64,000 nt of DNA. It comes from Acanthosepion pharaonis (lineage: Eukaryota > Mollusca > Cephalopoda > Sepiida > Sepiidae). The stretch covers positions 3,586,001 through 3,650,000 of the forward strand of contig CAHIKZ030001813.1 of the NCBI GenBank assembly GCA_903632075.3, written 5' to 3'. A program made the translations under genes and the position numbers. Positions 35,593 to 47,084 of this stretch are shown here, piece by piece; the first letter of the stretch is position 1, and every line of letters starts with the position of its first letter. A model generated the notes under the pieces. That model was not told where the DNA came from. It did not search any database and was given only the letters and a program-made list of their open reading frames with translations.

Positions 35593-36260
35593 CTACCTTC
35601 TCTTGACCTTTATCGTCTTGTGGTCATGGTTCACCATCATAATGGACACTAATTCAGCTGCCTCTACTACTGCTTCACACAGAGTTATCTCATTCTCTTC
35701 TGGGCCCTTCCCTTCTACAGGGACCAATTGCAGGGTTCCTTTTTCTATTCTCTTCCCTGTCATCAGTCTACCTTTTTGCCTGACACCGCCGTTCTGGGGG
35801 GGTAGCTTTATATCTTCCTCCACCACTATTGTTATAACTTCTTCTGGTGGACCTCCCAATGGCGTTCTCTCGCCATTTACTACCAACACAGTGGGGGGTT
35901 GAACTCTATCCAAAGCCCTCTGGCTCTGAAGCCAATCTTCTCCCAAGATTGCTTTCCGTACACAGGTTGGGGGTTATGTAGAAGTTCTGGGTACTTCTCA
36001 ATTTTCCAATCCTCACAGGGAGCCTCGCCATCCCTTTTATATCTCCAGGGGCCACCATCCGCCTGTGTGATTTCTATGTCCGCTTCCTGCAACCCTTCCT
36101 TCTGTTTCACCCGTCTGTATTCTTTTTTCTCTCAGCAATGAAACAGACGCTCCTGTGTCTATCAGAGCTTTCATTGTTACCCCCCCCTATTTCTGCCCTA
36201 CAAGATAGCTCCTTTTTCTTGTGTCAGCGAAGAGAACACCTTGGCTTTCCTTCTCCTGGG
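35593..36260 (-). pseudogene. Aspartic protease region
   Basis: Minus-strand codons at about 36175-36122 read MKALIDTGASVSLLRE, with the catalytic DTGA at 36148-36159. About 70 codons later, in another frame, ILGEDWLQSQ near 35950 fits the second conserved protease motif. At least two frameshifts interrupt the gene; the last one brings in the 117-codon frame 35593-35946. Confidence 0.7.
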
Positions 36261-36372
36261 TTCCCACCTCTGGGTCATCCCAGCCATAGGTGCCGGCAGC
36301 AACAACTTTCCGTTATCCTCCTCACATAGGGGAGTTCTTTTTTTTCTCCACCTGGGTGGTCCCAGCTGGACC

Positions 36373-36953
36373 CTACCCCAGTCTCTCTCTGCCGTTTCTT
36401 GAATCACAATTCCTCTTCAGGTGCCCTGGTCTTCTACAAAACCAGCACCTTCTTGTTGGGCATTTGACCGCAAAGTAGCCCACCTGACCACATACCCAAC
36501 ATTTTATGCTTCTTCTCCTTAACTGGGACACCCTCCTTCTTATTTCTGGGGGGACCTGCCCTCTACCTAGGTGGCTCTCCTGGCCACATGTCCGACGTTT
36601 TATGTTCCTATTTTTTAACTGGGCCACCCTCCCTCTTAATTCCGGGGTGGCCCGCTGGCTTTTCCCTGGTTCTGTCTTTCGGGTGCAGCCTTCTTTAACA
36701 ATATCGGTGGGGCACCTTTTTTTATCCCACACCACTTGGCTAGGTGTCCCTTCTTCCCACACCTAGTACACCTATCTTGCTCAAAGTCTGGGGGCAATCC
36801 CCACTTCGTCGGGCAGTCCGCTGCTCTGTGGTCCTCATACCCACAGGTCCAGCAGACCAGCCCATATCGACCCGGCGTGGGCTTATAAAACCCATGCCTT
36901 GTCGACCAAGCCTTTCTTTTGGGATCCTCTTCCCACATCTCAGGCTCCTCCAC
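36373..36953 (-). pseudogene. gag C-terminal part with zinc knuckles
   Basis: Two overlapping frames carry nucleocapsid knuckles. CWTCGYEDHRAADC and CTRCGKKGHLAKWC are perfect CX2CX4HX4C; further downstream CWFCRRPGHLKRNC is intact, while CWVCGQVGYFAVKC has tyrosine in place of the histidine and one more copy is degenerate. Four or five knuckles is more than the one or two usual in gypsy gag. Frames 36636-36953 and 36373-36762 differ, and both differ from the upstream gag frame. Confidence 0.75.
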
Positions 36954-36955
36954 CT

Positions 36956-37666
36956 CTAGCTTGACCTTCCGATTCCACGCGGGGCTCTCCCTCCTTCCCC
37001 CTTTCTTCCTACCTCCCGACTTTGCTCTTGTGCCTTCCTACCTTTCGTTACCTTTTCCCAAACTCCCTGGCTCTCTTTGGCCAGCGCCACTGCCGCCGAC
37101 AACCTTAGCGGTCCTTCTTTTATCACATCGTGGCGAATACGCTCGTCCCTGAGCGCTCCCACATACAAATCGGCCAACTGGGCCTGCATCACTTCATTAT
37201 TTCTCACTACCTCTGGGAAAGCCAATGACGACAGCTTCTCCGCTCGGGCCCCCAATTCTCCAGGGGTTTCGTCCCTCAGCTGCGTCATCTTCAGGAGGGC
37301 TCTCATGGCCTCTATCGCTGTGCCTTCGTCAGCGAACTCCTGAGTCAATAATACTTCCAGTCTTTCCCATGTCAAGTGGGGCTCACTGGCTAAGAGTCCC
37401 TTTATGAACTCGGACGCTTTCCCCCTGGTGGCATCATACGCCAAGTATAGGGTTTCTCGGTCCGAGAGTCCATATATCACGCGGCTCTTACCTAGACTTG
37501 CCAGCCATTCCTTAAAACTCTTTGGGCTACCGTCGAAGGCTGGAACCCTAGGTCCGCCCAACAATTTTCTTAGATCCACTGACAATCCCTGTTCGACCCC
37601 CACTTCCTCCATGTCTACCCCATCTGAATCGTGGTCAGACATATTTAGAACAAAAAAGAAACACAA
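36956..37666 (-). CDS. gag matrix/capsid part
   Basis: 236-codon frame; translation likely starts at the second methionine (MSDHDSDGVDMEEV). Contains the retrotransposon gag pattern: VPAFDGSPKSFKEWLASL near residues 37-55, LYLAYDATRGKASEFIKGLL, and the helical LSSLAFPEV segment. Ends in a basic stretch (KGRKAQEQSREVGRKGEGG) just before the zinc knuckles, where a frameshift or stop separates them. This is the best preserved gene of the element but cannot yield a complete Gag. Confidence 0.75.
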   Translation of the reverse strand: MCFFFVLNMSDHDSDGVDMEEVGVEQGLSVDLRKLLGGPRVPAFDGSPKSFKEWLASLGKSRVIYGLSDRETLYLAYDATRGKASEFIKGLLASEPHLTWERLEVLLTQEFADEGTAIEAMRALLKMTQLRDETPGELGARAEKLSSLAFPEVVRNNEVMQAQLADLYVGALRDERIRHDVIKEGPLRLSAAVALAKESQGVWEKVTKGRKAQEQSREVGRKGEGGRAPRGIGRSS

Positions 37667-37899
37667 TCAGAGCAGCAACAATCGAAATTGGGAGATTAAC
37701 GAAAAAAAGTGTCCTACCTGACAGACGATTTCCAGCTCGTTCTTCTCAGGTTCCGGGCTGTCGTACTAGAGGGTCTGGAACCGTATGGTTATAATTAACC
37801 AAAGTCCTTTGGTTCCCACTCTAGTCTGTTTCTGTTTGTCTACTTGAGACGCCTCGCGTTGTCCTGGTCGAAATTTTCCGCAACTCCTGTGGCAGTGGT

Positions 37900-37955
37900 T
37901 TCAGGGTCGAATCGGTGGGGCACCAATATGTGAATCCTGGTGGTGGGCACCAATA
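37900..37955 (-). other. Primer-binding junction of the LTR element
   Basis: Minus strand just after the LTR end GTGTCACA reads TATTGGTGCCCACC..., a TGG-initial stretch fitting a tRNA 3' end primer site; a second TATTGGTGCCCCACC lies 30 bases inside. Which tRNA matches could not be determined. Confidence 0.5.
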
Positions 37956-39737
37956 TGTGACACTCACTGGTGATCACGGTCGCAGTCCAGCGCCAATATG
38001 TGACGTCCACTGGTCGCGACGTCAATATATGACACTGCGCCGTCGGCCCGTGGTCAACTCCCAGTTGCGGCGCGAAGCTGTAAGGTTTCTTCCACCAGCG
38101 TTTTGGGGTTGACTTATTGTCGCTGCCACCAGCCTGTGTCCCGGTCGATCTGGTCGTTTCCGGTTCGATACCAACTTTGTCGTTCTCAGCTCACTTCCAA
38201 CGTCTGGTTACCGAAGTAACTACTTTGATCTCAAGTCTAACCTACCCACGTTGTGATTTTGATCTTAGGTAGACGAAATCAATCAGGCGTCGGGCCGTAG
38301 TGCAAGCTGAATCCGGGGTAAAGGTGATACCGCACAAGCGTAAGTAAAAAAAAATAATAAAACAAACTCAAGAGGTTCAAATATGTTGAGAAATAACAAT
38401 TATCTTTATCTATCTGTTGAATACAGGAGTGTGTTTCTCTCCCAGCCCGTTTCTATGGATTCGTGACACTTTTTGCGTTTCTTAAGCGAGTTATGGTATC
38501 TTAAGTCGTTCGTCAATAAAAACTTGCTTTTGGTAGGAAGACTAAGTCGAAAAGGACGTGGAAATCTTTCGGTCAGCTTCTGCGAGGCGACACTCTGACT
38601 CTGTAACTCAAACTCGAACTAACTCCGAACTCCTGCAACTCTCTGAAAACTCTCACTGCCTCGAGACGTTCGTTTATATGGACACCGACCAAAACCGGGG
38701 GTGGGGGCCCTCGTGGTTTGGGTTCTTTGACAATTCTCAATTCCCAACAAAAATTCTCTTTGTTCTTAGGCCAGGAAAATTAATTACTTCCCATTTTTGG
38801 AAGATTAATCACTTTCCATTTCGGGGGTTTCTCCCTCGTCCGTGAGGGAAGGTCGGAGGAGAGTTATCCTCCTAGACTCTTCCTCTCTCACATTGGTATC
38901 TCATACCAATCCCCTCAGTGGGTGTTAACAACTTCTCTGTCTTTCTCATACATTCACCTCCGCCTATCACCCATGCTACCAATGATCTCTCAGCAGTGTG
39001 AGTGTGGATAGACCGGCCCTCTTAGAATTATTTTCCAAATTTTGTTTCAAAATCCTTTTTTTTTTTTCTTTTTTCTTCGGCCAAAACATTTACAAATCCC
39101 AGATTGCCATAATTAATTTTTATCACATTCCAAATCCATTTTAAAATCCACTTAGCAAAATCTTTCACCAACTCATTAATCATTGTAAAAAACCACCTGG
39201 TTTTCCCTGTCAACTTTAATTAAATTGATAATCTTTCTTTTTTTCTCATGTCTTAAAATTCTCTTATCACCAGATGCTCATTTTCGAGTCAACGTCAACA
39301 GTTTGAATAAGCAATAATAATAATATCCCTTTTCGATTTCTTTTTTTTCATGTCAAGATTCGTACATATACCAGATGGCTTCCTTCGCTGGAATCAGGAA
39401 TTAAAATTAAATGATATCTCTGAAAGATAATTAATGGCTATTCTCCAGGGTGGTCCCAAGCCAAATTTCCTCCGGTCGCATGCGTCGGCCGGCTTTGTTT
39501 ATCTTTTAGAATTCTGTTTCGTTTGGCGCGTCACTCCCTTATCGTGACATTAATTAATTTGACAGAATCACAGTCTCGCTTTTTCTTACTGATTTTCTGT
39601 CTTTTGCGAAAAGTATCTTTCTTTTGTAAATAAAATAAATTCTTTTTTTTTTTAATGTCGCTCAGTCTATCTTTTGGATATAGCTCTTTCTCGCCTTAAG
39701 TATTTCCCGATTTTTAATTTCTATGGTTAATTAGTTA
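37956..39737 (-). mobile_element. 5' LTR of the Ty3/gypsy-type element (right copy)
   Basis: Begins on the plus strand with TGTGACAC (37956-37963), the inverted partner of GTGTCACA at the end of the other LTR. Runs parallel to the left LTR to ..GGTTAATTAGTTA (39737), where the left copy goes on for 29 more bases to its GTGTCACA end but this copy changes to unrelated DNA. About 1.78 kb, longer than the left copy by a block around 38075-38230 and another around 38255-38365. No target-site duplication can be scored because the outer edge is lost. Confidence 0.75.
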
Positions 39738-40016
39738 CTCAACGAGCAAGGGCAACTACCGCGAACTTTCCTGCAGTATAGTATCTTGATCCAGTCACTG
39801 ATTCATGTCTCCATAAGCGATATTGACTGTTGCTTTTCTTATTAGAAGATAAAATAAACTGTTTGATTTGATATTTGTTCGACGTTTATATAGAATTTAT
39901 TCGGTTGACTTATAAATCATTTCTATTTTTGTTTATCAACTTTATTTTTTAAAAAGTAAAGTACAATTTATATTTTAATCAGTTATTCTATTCAATTCAC
40001 CATTATTTGCAATGAC

Positions 40017-40262
40017 TTATTGCCACTTATTGAACAGCTCTTCGATACCTTTCGAGTAACATTCTACAAGTTTTGATACGAGAAAGTTTTCAATGAACAC
40101 TTGGATGTCGTCTTCATTGGAGAAAGTTTTTCCTACTAAAGTATTTTGCAAAGAACTGTATGTGCATGAAACCTGGTGTAACAACAAATAACGGTTCACA
40201 TGAAATTCAAAGAGAAAATAGGACATAAACAAGAGTTCAGTCTGGTTCGTCACATTCACTTG
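40017..40262 (-). mobile_element. Mariner transposase C-terminal fragment
   Basis: 80-codon frame ending ..GIEELFNKWQ with SLQNTLVGKTFSNEDDIQVF, the usual last segment of mariner transposases after the catalytic domain. Confidence 0.65.
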
Positions 40263-40479
40263 GGAAAAAAATGAATCAATCTGGAAAAAGTGATAACCCC
40301 ACTAGGTTGATTAACCGGGATCGACAATTTGTTTTAACCATTTTCTAACCGCAAAAGAAGCTGGGAACATATCGTGGGAAAATCTTCTGTCTGTCATGAC
40401 TCAAAAGAGATATGATTGCCTAATTGTGACTGAATAATCGGTTGTTGCAAAGTCAAGTGAATATGGTGCTTAGGGTAGA

Positions 40480-40765
40480 GCAGTCCAACCGAATTCCAAT
40501 CTTGTTTCTTCTGTTATTCTTGCTGTATGCGCTTTCTGCTGTCATAGAACAACACTTTTTCTTGAATCCACTAAGCGCCCATCATTAGTTAATCTTAAAA
40601 ACATGTTGTTCTTACGCGATAATGCAAGACCGCATATTGCCCGAGTCACACAGGAAAATATTATATCATTAAATATGGAAGTTCTGCTCTTTCCACTTTA
40701 TTCTCCTATCCTTGCACCATTTGATTATCGCTTTTCAGATTATAGTGTTTGTGAAGAAAAATTTT
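40480..40765 (+). mobile_element. Mariner transposase catalytic fragment, opposite orientation
   Basis: Plus-strand codons 40605-40740 read LFLRDNARPHIARV then MEVLLFPLYSPILAPFDYRF, corresponding to the second and third catalytic aspartates of a DD34D mariner. It faces the C-terminal fragment at 40017-40262, so the original element has been rearranged or two copies lie here. Confidence 0.7.
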
Positions 40766-41593
40766 AAAATTAATTTTTTTAAAACAAACAAATTAAACAA
40801 TTTCAAATTATAGCGAATACATAATTAAAACATTTTTCTATGAATTAACCACTTTCAGACAAAATAAAGGCGTCTTTTTATTGAAAATTATTAATAAAAT
40901 ACTACCTGAAAATAAAATTTAATTAATTTGTGGCGGACTTCACCACGTTAATTTAACTTAGATTAGGAAACCAAACCGAGGTGAAAAAGGATAAGCCAGA
41001 GACATCATTACACATAAAATATGTATTTAACAAGATGTACAAACAAGGATGTGAAAGAAGGCATGCATTCCAATGTAAAACAAGAGTTGTCTCTCTTTAT
41101 TTTTATTTTATCCCAAAGTTCACTGAAAGAAAGAAAGTTTGGGATAGTTTCTGGTAATAAATATTTTCAACAGTTTTTGCTGTGCAATTAAAAGATTATG
41201 TTGAGTGTAAGGAATATTCACCATGTGATTAGTAGGTGTCTTGTGAGAAGATTCGTTCACATGGTTTCACATGAAATCTCACTGATTATCTAAGAATATT
41301 TTTTGCTTATATAGATGATCATCGGCTCGAATCGCTTTGCGCGGGAAAAATTGTCTGCACGTGACGAACTATCTGATTGGTTGGCATTGACCAATCAGCC
41401 AACGAATTTTTCAAAATGGACTCAAAATTTCTTCTGGGATCTGTTTCTCCCAAAGTGCACAAAATCGACTACATGAAAATAGAGCGATTACAAAATTGTT
41501 CCATTATTGCGATTTGTAAATTGTCTATTACAAAGTAGTGTTGATTTATTATCCAATGAATGTTTGCCGTTGTATGATTTGTATTTGTATTTG

Positions 41594-41596
<3 letters not shown>

Positions 41597-41625
<29 letters not shown>

Positions 41626-41628
41626 TGT
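41597..41628. repeat. (TATG)n microsatellite
   Basis: Seven to eight TATG units. Confidence 0.9.
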
Positions 41629-41884
41629 GTATGATGTAGATCGTCGCGAATTCATAATTCATGGAGAAATCTAAACATTACATAGTGTGATCAAATTGAT
41701 TTGTTTTTTTTTTTTACAGCTTATCAACCATTTTGTAGCTTATTTGGAACCGGAAATATTTTCACATTGTAAGACTGTTTTTGAGAGAATCATGATTTAT
41801 TGGTACAAGTCATACTAATTAACCCATAGCTAGAGGGAGAAGATGTAGATTAATAACTTTCCCAAAGTTATTTGCGCATAAATG

Positions 41885-42075
41885 AATATAACATACTCAA
41901 CTGAAATTGGAACTTAGTTCTCCGATTTCCAAAATCCGAACCGTTATCCATTACACTGTACATCCATTACACCGCACATCCAAGCTTACAGCACTTGGTA
42001 TTCCCAGGTTCGACGTTGTTTAAGTTCAGTGATCGTACGGGCATCGGTGTTTTAACGTGATACGGCCGTAAGCAC
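41885..42075 (-). mobile_element. Composite 5S rRNA - tRNA SINE, copy 1
   Basis: Minus strand starts GTGCTTACGGCCGTATCACGTT and continues with CGATCACTGAACTTAAACAACGTCGAACCTGGG, clearly a 5S rRNA-type sequence, then ACCAAGTGCTGTAAGC (5S 3' end). About 28 bases of 5S between CCTGGG and AATACC are missing. Directly after it comes the tRNA-like family B head (GTGTAATGGATAACGGTTCG, B-box region AAGTTCCAATTTC), with one internal duplication of GTGTAATGGAT. Confidence 0.8.
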
Positions 42076-43263
42076 ATTATACAGTATGTAAAATATATAT
42101 CAACTTACTAATCTGTAAAGTTTCAGCATGTATAGTTAATAAGTTATTAGAAATTATATTTTCTTCAAGTAACAAACTTTAGAATTGAGTCGTGCATTTT
42201 TCTGTAAAATTTCACGCGCATTTGTGTCTGCTATAACGTTTGCGTCTAAGATCATATGTAGTCATTCATAGTGCAAGCATTCCGCGTGACAATACTAGTA
42301 GCAGCCAGTTGTAATAGTCAAAGTCAGTAAGAAATCTTCCTATATCCAGTCTATTTCCTGTTGTACGAAAACTGCCTTCAAAAAATGATCTGAATAACAG
42401 TTATTTGTAAATCACCTCAACAATTTCTTGAATATAAAAATTATGAATTTACACTTTATCTGCTTCTTTTTTCCCTTTCACTTTTCTTTATGGACGAGTT
42501 GTATATTTTTACAAGGACAAATGTTCAACTCATCAACCTTCTACAAGATCATTGCAACAATTTTTGAGAGAGAGAAAGAATTATTAATTGTGAAGAGGTT
42601 AAAACTGATATTGAGTGTTACTATACATCGAAACCTGAAGGATCTTACGTGTCAAGGATCAACAATTTGTCAAATACATGGGATTATGTTACGTATAATG
42701 AAGGGAAATATTATCTTAAAGATATCAATTAAGACCAAAGAATCATTCGTTTCTTTCCCATCTTCAAACCTAATAAGTAAAAGAACGTTAAAATTCAAAG
42801 TTACTTTTTGTTATTGTAAATTTATAAACAAAGCATTTCACCGAGAGCGTCTGCTTTCTTTGGCTTCCTCAGGTTAGAATGAAAGAAAGCCAAAACTGTA
42901 TACGAGGAAAATGCCTTGGGATCTCTGAGGATAAGTGGTGACTATAAATCAAATTAAATTAACTTATTGTTGTGGCCTTGTTAAGACCAGAAATAAAGAC
43001 ACAAAGAGAGGAATTGAGTTAAACAAATATATTAACAGAAACAATAATACAAACGAGAGTGTTACAGCAAGAATGTTCGGTCCGACTGTCAGAGCTGACT
43101 GCTGGAATCTTCCCTCTCCAAAAGGCAGTACCTGCTCCTATTTATAGCTGGGAAAGTCCATGCGTGCGTGGGTAAATTACCATAACACTTATCACCTCCA
43201 ATGTCCAGACTCAAGAATGTGTCTGTCCGTTTGTTTGTTTTATATGCGTACTGTATGAACACA

Positions 43264-43450
43264 GTGCAGGTGAACAGGAATTGAAATTTGGCTCTCCGAC
43301 TAAAAATTCCAAGCCATTATCCATTACACCACCTGCACATCCAAACTTACAGCACCTGGTGTTTCCCAAACGGTCACCCATATAGTTACTGACCAGGCTT
43401 GATGTTGCTCAGCTTCGATGATCGTACGAGAACCAGTGTTTGAAGGGTTT
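43264..43450 (-). mobile_element. Composite 5S rRNA - tRNA SINE, copy 2
   Basis: Minus strand: 5S-like part 43346-43445 (contains GGTTCTCGTACGATCATCGA, CAACATCAAGCCTGGTC and CACCAGGTGCTGTAAG) followed by a tRNA-like unit 43264-43338 of 75 bases whose first and last eight bases, GTGCAGGT and ACCTGCAC, pair perfectly as an acceptor stem. Same 5S-then-tRNA order as copy 1. Confidence 0.82.
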
Positions 43451-43849
43451 ACGTTCTGAAGAGAAGCGGCACATCTAAGTAAGAAAGAACACTATATTCG
43501 TTTGGCAACAGTCGTAATAGCAAAAGACTGAAGTGAGAGAACTAAAATAATCCACACGAGATGCTTCTGGGATTTGAACTTAAAAATAACCTCGTTTTGA
43601 ATCGAATGATTCAGTAATATTTAATAATATGATCCGAGGGACTCCTTTACGAGTATTCTGTCCGATTGCCTTTTATGCACACTCCCAGTGTCGACCCTTA
43701 TCATCGGCAGTCAATTATGCCACCCAGTCGTTGGTCCTCAAGTTCCTTCAGGCCGCTGTCGTTGCCATTTAACCGACTCTCCACTTGTTAGAGCTGGCGT
43801 TTGTCTGTTCACGACCGTTCACACCTCTGCCACGTTGTTTTTTTAATCT

Positions 43850-45345
43850 CAGAGTGTGAGAAGATCTTTTATGAAACAAACCTGGAGTGAAAACGGTTCG
43901 ATCATTTGGGAGCTACACCCCCCACTAAAAAAACAAGAATCCTTTGGAATAAAGAATTTACTCGCGTTAAAAATGTAACAAAGGTTTCGTTTATATATGA
44001 TTTGTTGTATACATCAGTTTTAAACCTTCCCACTTGTTATAAACAAATGCCACTGTTATTCCCTTCGAAGTCTGCAGCTTGTTTTAGTAGTAACTTAAAT
44101 TTTTAAGTTCTGGTTTTCATGTCCGGCACAATGTTTCTGGTTAAGCGGTCTCGCCGAACGATGCGATTCCAATGTGTCTCTTTTATTGTTGTGTCTCCTG
44201 TTCTCTTAAATCTTAACTGTTTCTGAGTCCAAAATCTCCAGCTTATATGGAGTCCTGTTTCCGGCAGGGATTGGATTGACTAAGCCCCTGGGTTCAGTTG
44301 TTTTCTACCCTAAGTATCAACCGTTTCTAAATTTCCATATATAAAAATGCATTTAATCAAGATTTCCAAATTTGGGGTTGTCCAACCCCCTTTTGAGACT
44401 GGTCAGAGGAATCAAGTCACTCCTTAACTCCTACTCTCTTTACACTTTGTTTCGTACCATTGATCTATATAGGCGGTGCTAATTTATCTCTCTCTCTCTC
44501 TCTTCTCTTTCTTCTTCCTTCTCCTTTCTCTTCCTTCCCCCACTTTCTCAACCTCAGCTAGGCTGGGGCTGGAGTGATAAATCCAATTTCTAGATGACGC
44601 AGTGAGGACAAAATGGAATTTTCGGTCATTAGTCCTTCTTTATCAGCTTGCCCTATGCTGTGATTTCTCGATCGACATGACCACTCAAGAATTGGACAAG
44701 GAAAAAAAATTAAATTCACTCTCCTTAAGACGAAAGTTTATATTTTCTCTGTCTATGCATTTATTTTTTACGATCAACAGACCACACAACCTTTTTTTTT
44801 GTTCATGGTCACTTCAAAATAGTAATTAATTTATTTTGCCACTTGTATCCAAGGGAATCTGAATTAATGTCTAGATATAAAATTTTTCTCTGGACGAATG
44901 TCACCGAAATTATAACGTCGCATGGGATTCTTCTCTTCTGGGTTGCCGATTCGAATATGTTTTTATTTTATCTGATCCAGGGGAATCGTGAATGCTATTT
45001 CGCTGACAACCATGATTTCTCTATCGACAACATCTGTTTTTATTTTACCTGACATCTTCGCGGATACATTAATGGTCTCTCTCTTATCGGTGGAGAAGGA
45101 CGATAGTCTTGGCTTTGTTCAATCTTACTGAATTTCATCTGGTTAAATCTGGATTCAATTCTGCTTGGAATTACCCAAAACATGATTTTTCAACGCATTT
45201 TGTTTTGAATTTTCTTCTCAACTTTTCAATCCATTTCCTGCAATTTCAACAATTATCATCCAGTTATTAGATTCTCTCCTACTCCTTCTTTCTTTCTTTT
45301 TTTTGGGGGGGGTCAACGTCCAGAGATCTCAGTGTCACACTTTTA
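43850..45345. repeat. LTR-like dispersed repeat, copy 2, possible solo LTR
   Basis: 43915-44418 matches the repeat at 21300-21720. The stretch continues without coding content through a CT microsatellite (44489-44520) and a G run (45304-45312) to CAGTGTCACAC at 45332, an end resembling GTGTCACA of the long LTRs at 29544. Left end near TGTGAGAAGA (43855). Whether this is one solo LTR is inferred. Confidence 0.4.
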
Positions 45346-47084
45346 CTGAAACACAGATAACGTATTTCTTTAATCGGTTGCTTTTACATTTATACTGAGA
45401 AAAGTTAAATCTCCACAAATGTTCAGATACCAGGCAAACTTTGTTCAAGCTTAGTTAAGAAATCAATACATTTCTCAGGCAGAATTGGGAAAGAGTGATA
45501 AGTAAGTCAAGAAAATTTATTAGTTGGCTTTGCACTCCTGCAATATTGTAATACAGCAATGACAAATTTTCCCAGGAAAGTGAGATAAGCTCGACAAAAA
45601 TGCAAAGACTTATACATCAGTCTGTTATCTGATCTTGGTTTTACCGAGACAAGACTAACTCCAGATGCCCTGAAGCGTGGGTAGGGATTAATTACATTAA
45701 CTCAATAAGTACGGAACATCGAAACTGATTCAAGGAAATCAATCTAGGATTCTCTGTGTTGTTAAATTGGCTATCAGTGCAGTTATTGATCTATAGTTCA
45801 GTCATGAAGGACTCGTATGTACTACCCTCGAACTTCCCAACCGAGGGGTGTCCAAGACTTATTGTTAACCCGGGGAAGTCCTTTATGACCCTCGCTATCT
45901 TATCAACATTTGCTTTAATCTACCTACATTACAAATTAAACTAGGCACAACTGACTAATGGTCAAATGAAAAAGAATGAAAAATTCACGAGGATTTTGAC
46001 GTAATTCTGGGTTCTTTTTTGTTCAAAACCGTGAATTTATTTTCTGCATGCTACCCCCCCGAAAAAAAACCCAAATATATAAAATTCACTATTTTTTATC
46101 CATAATTTTAACAAGAAAAAGCTCAGGGTGATGTTAAAAACTGCCACAAAACATTGTTATTTTATTTAAGATGGAATGTTCTCTTATGACATGTCTCTAA
46201 TTTGTATTTAGATACATTGTATTTATTTTCAATTTTTCTAGTTGTATTGTTCACTTGTATTGCATATGATCTATTATTGTACATAATTAGGTTACAATAG
46301 AATTTGTATTTCATATGAATATTGCCTTATGAAAATTGAAATGTAGTTGAGTGTGGGCTCCGTATCATAGATTCAGGGGACCCCATATCATGGATTAGTG
46401 ACCCTTGCATCGGCCTTGGGTCATGTATTTTATTAGCAATTGGTATTGAAACTGAGTTCCATCACTGTTCTTACACATGTAAATGTGTCTTCTCGTGCAC
46501 TTTTCGCGCCCAATTTATAAAAAGCAAGAAACATTTGCTTAGGTGTTAGAATAAAATATCTTCTCTACTTTTAATTGTCCAGCTAATTCTATTGCAGCTA
46601 CATTGATATATGATGCGTTGCAACTCAGACCAGGTACCAGGTTCGTCGACAGGGTCCCGCTTCTTCCGGTCAAATGCTTGTGGCTTAAAAATAAGATTTC
46701 AGTCAGATCATTAACCTCGAATGAAAAACGAAACAATTTCTAACATTAAACCAGGGTTGTAACCTAGTGCTATAAGCGAGCGAAGTTTAAATGAGGCGTA
46801 GGTGAGGGGGAGGTTAACAGTCTAATGTGTGTCTTCCCTGTCCCGTTGTTCTTTGTGAGTCCACTTCTTCTCTCTGTGTGTCTTTTTTGCGGATATTGGT
46901 CAGTTTTATAGCTAACATGGTTCTTTATCCTGTCGTCTTCGACTAAAAAAGCAATTTATCTTCAGTCAGCGACTTAAATTTTTCTGGGCCGATTGTGAAG
47001 ACTATTTCACGATACTGATAACCATCGGTCGAAAATAAACGTTCCGAATCCATTTTTGTGATAGGTCCAGCTGTTTTCCATTTA

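Noticed and set aside
43264..43338. A functional tRNA gene
   Set aside because: Acceptor stem is perfect, but the B box (TTTCAATTCC) and anticodon arm are degenerate, and it sits in a composite repeat with relatives elsewhere.
43346..43445. A functional 5S rRNA gene
   Set aside because: Several mismatches, lost 5' end, and fused to a tRNA-like unit; it is a SINE part rather than a gene.
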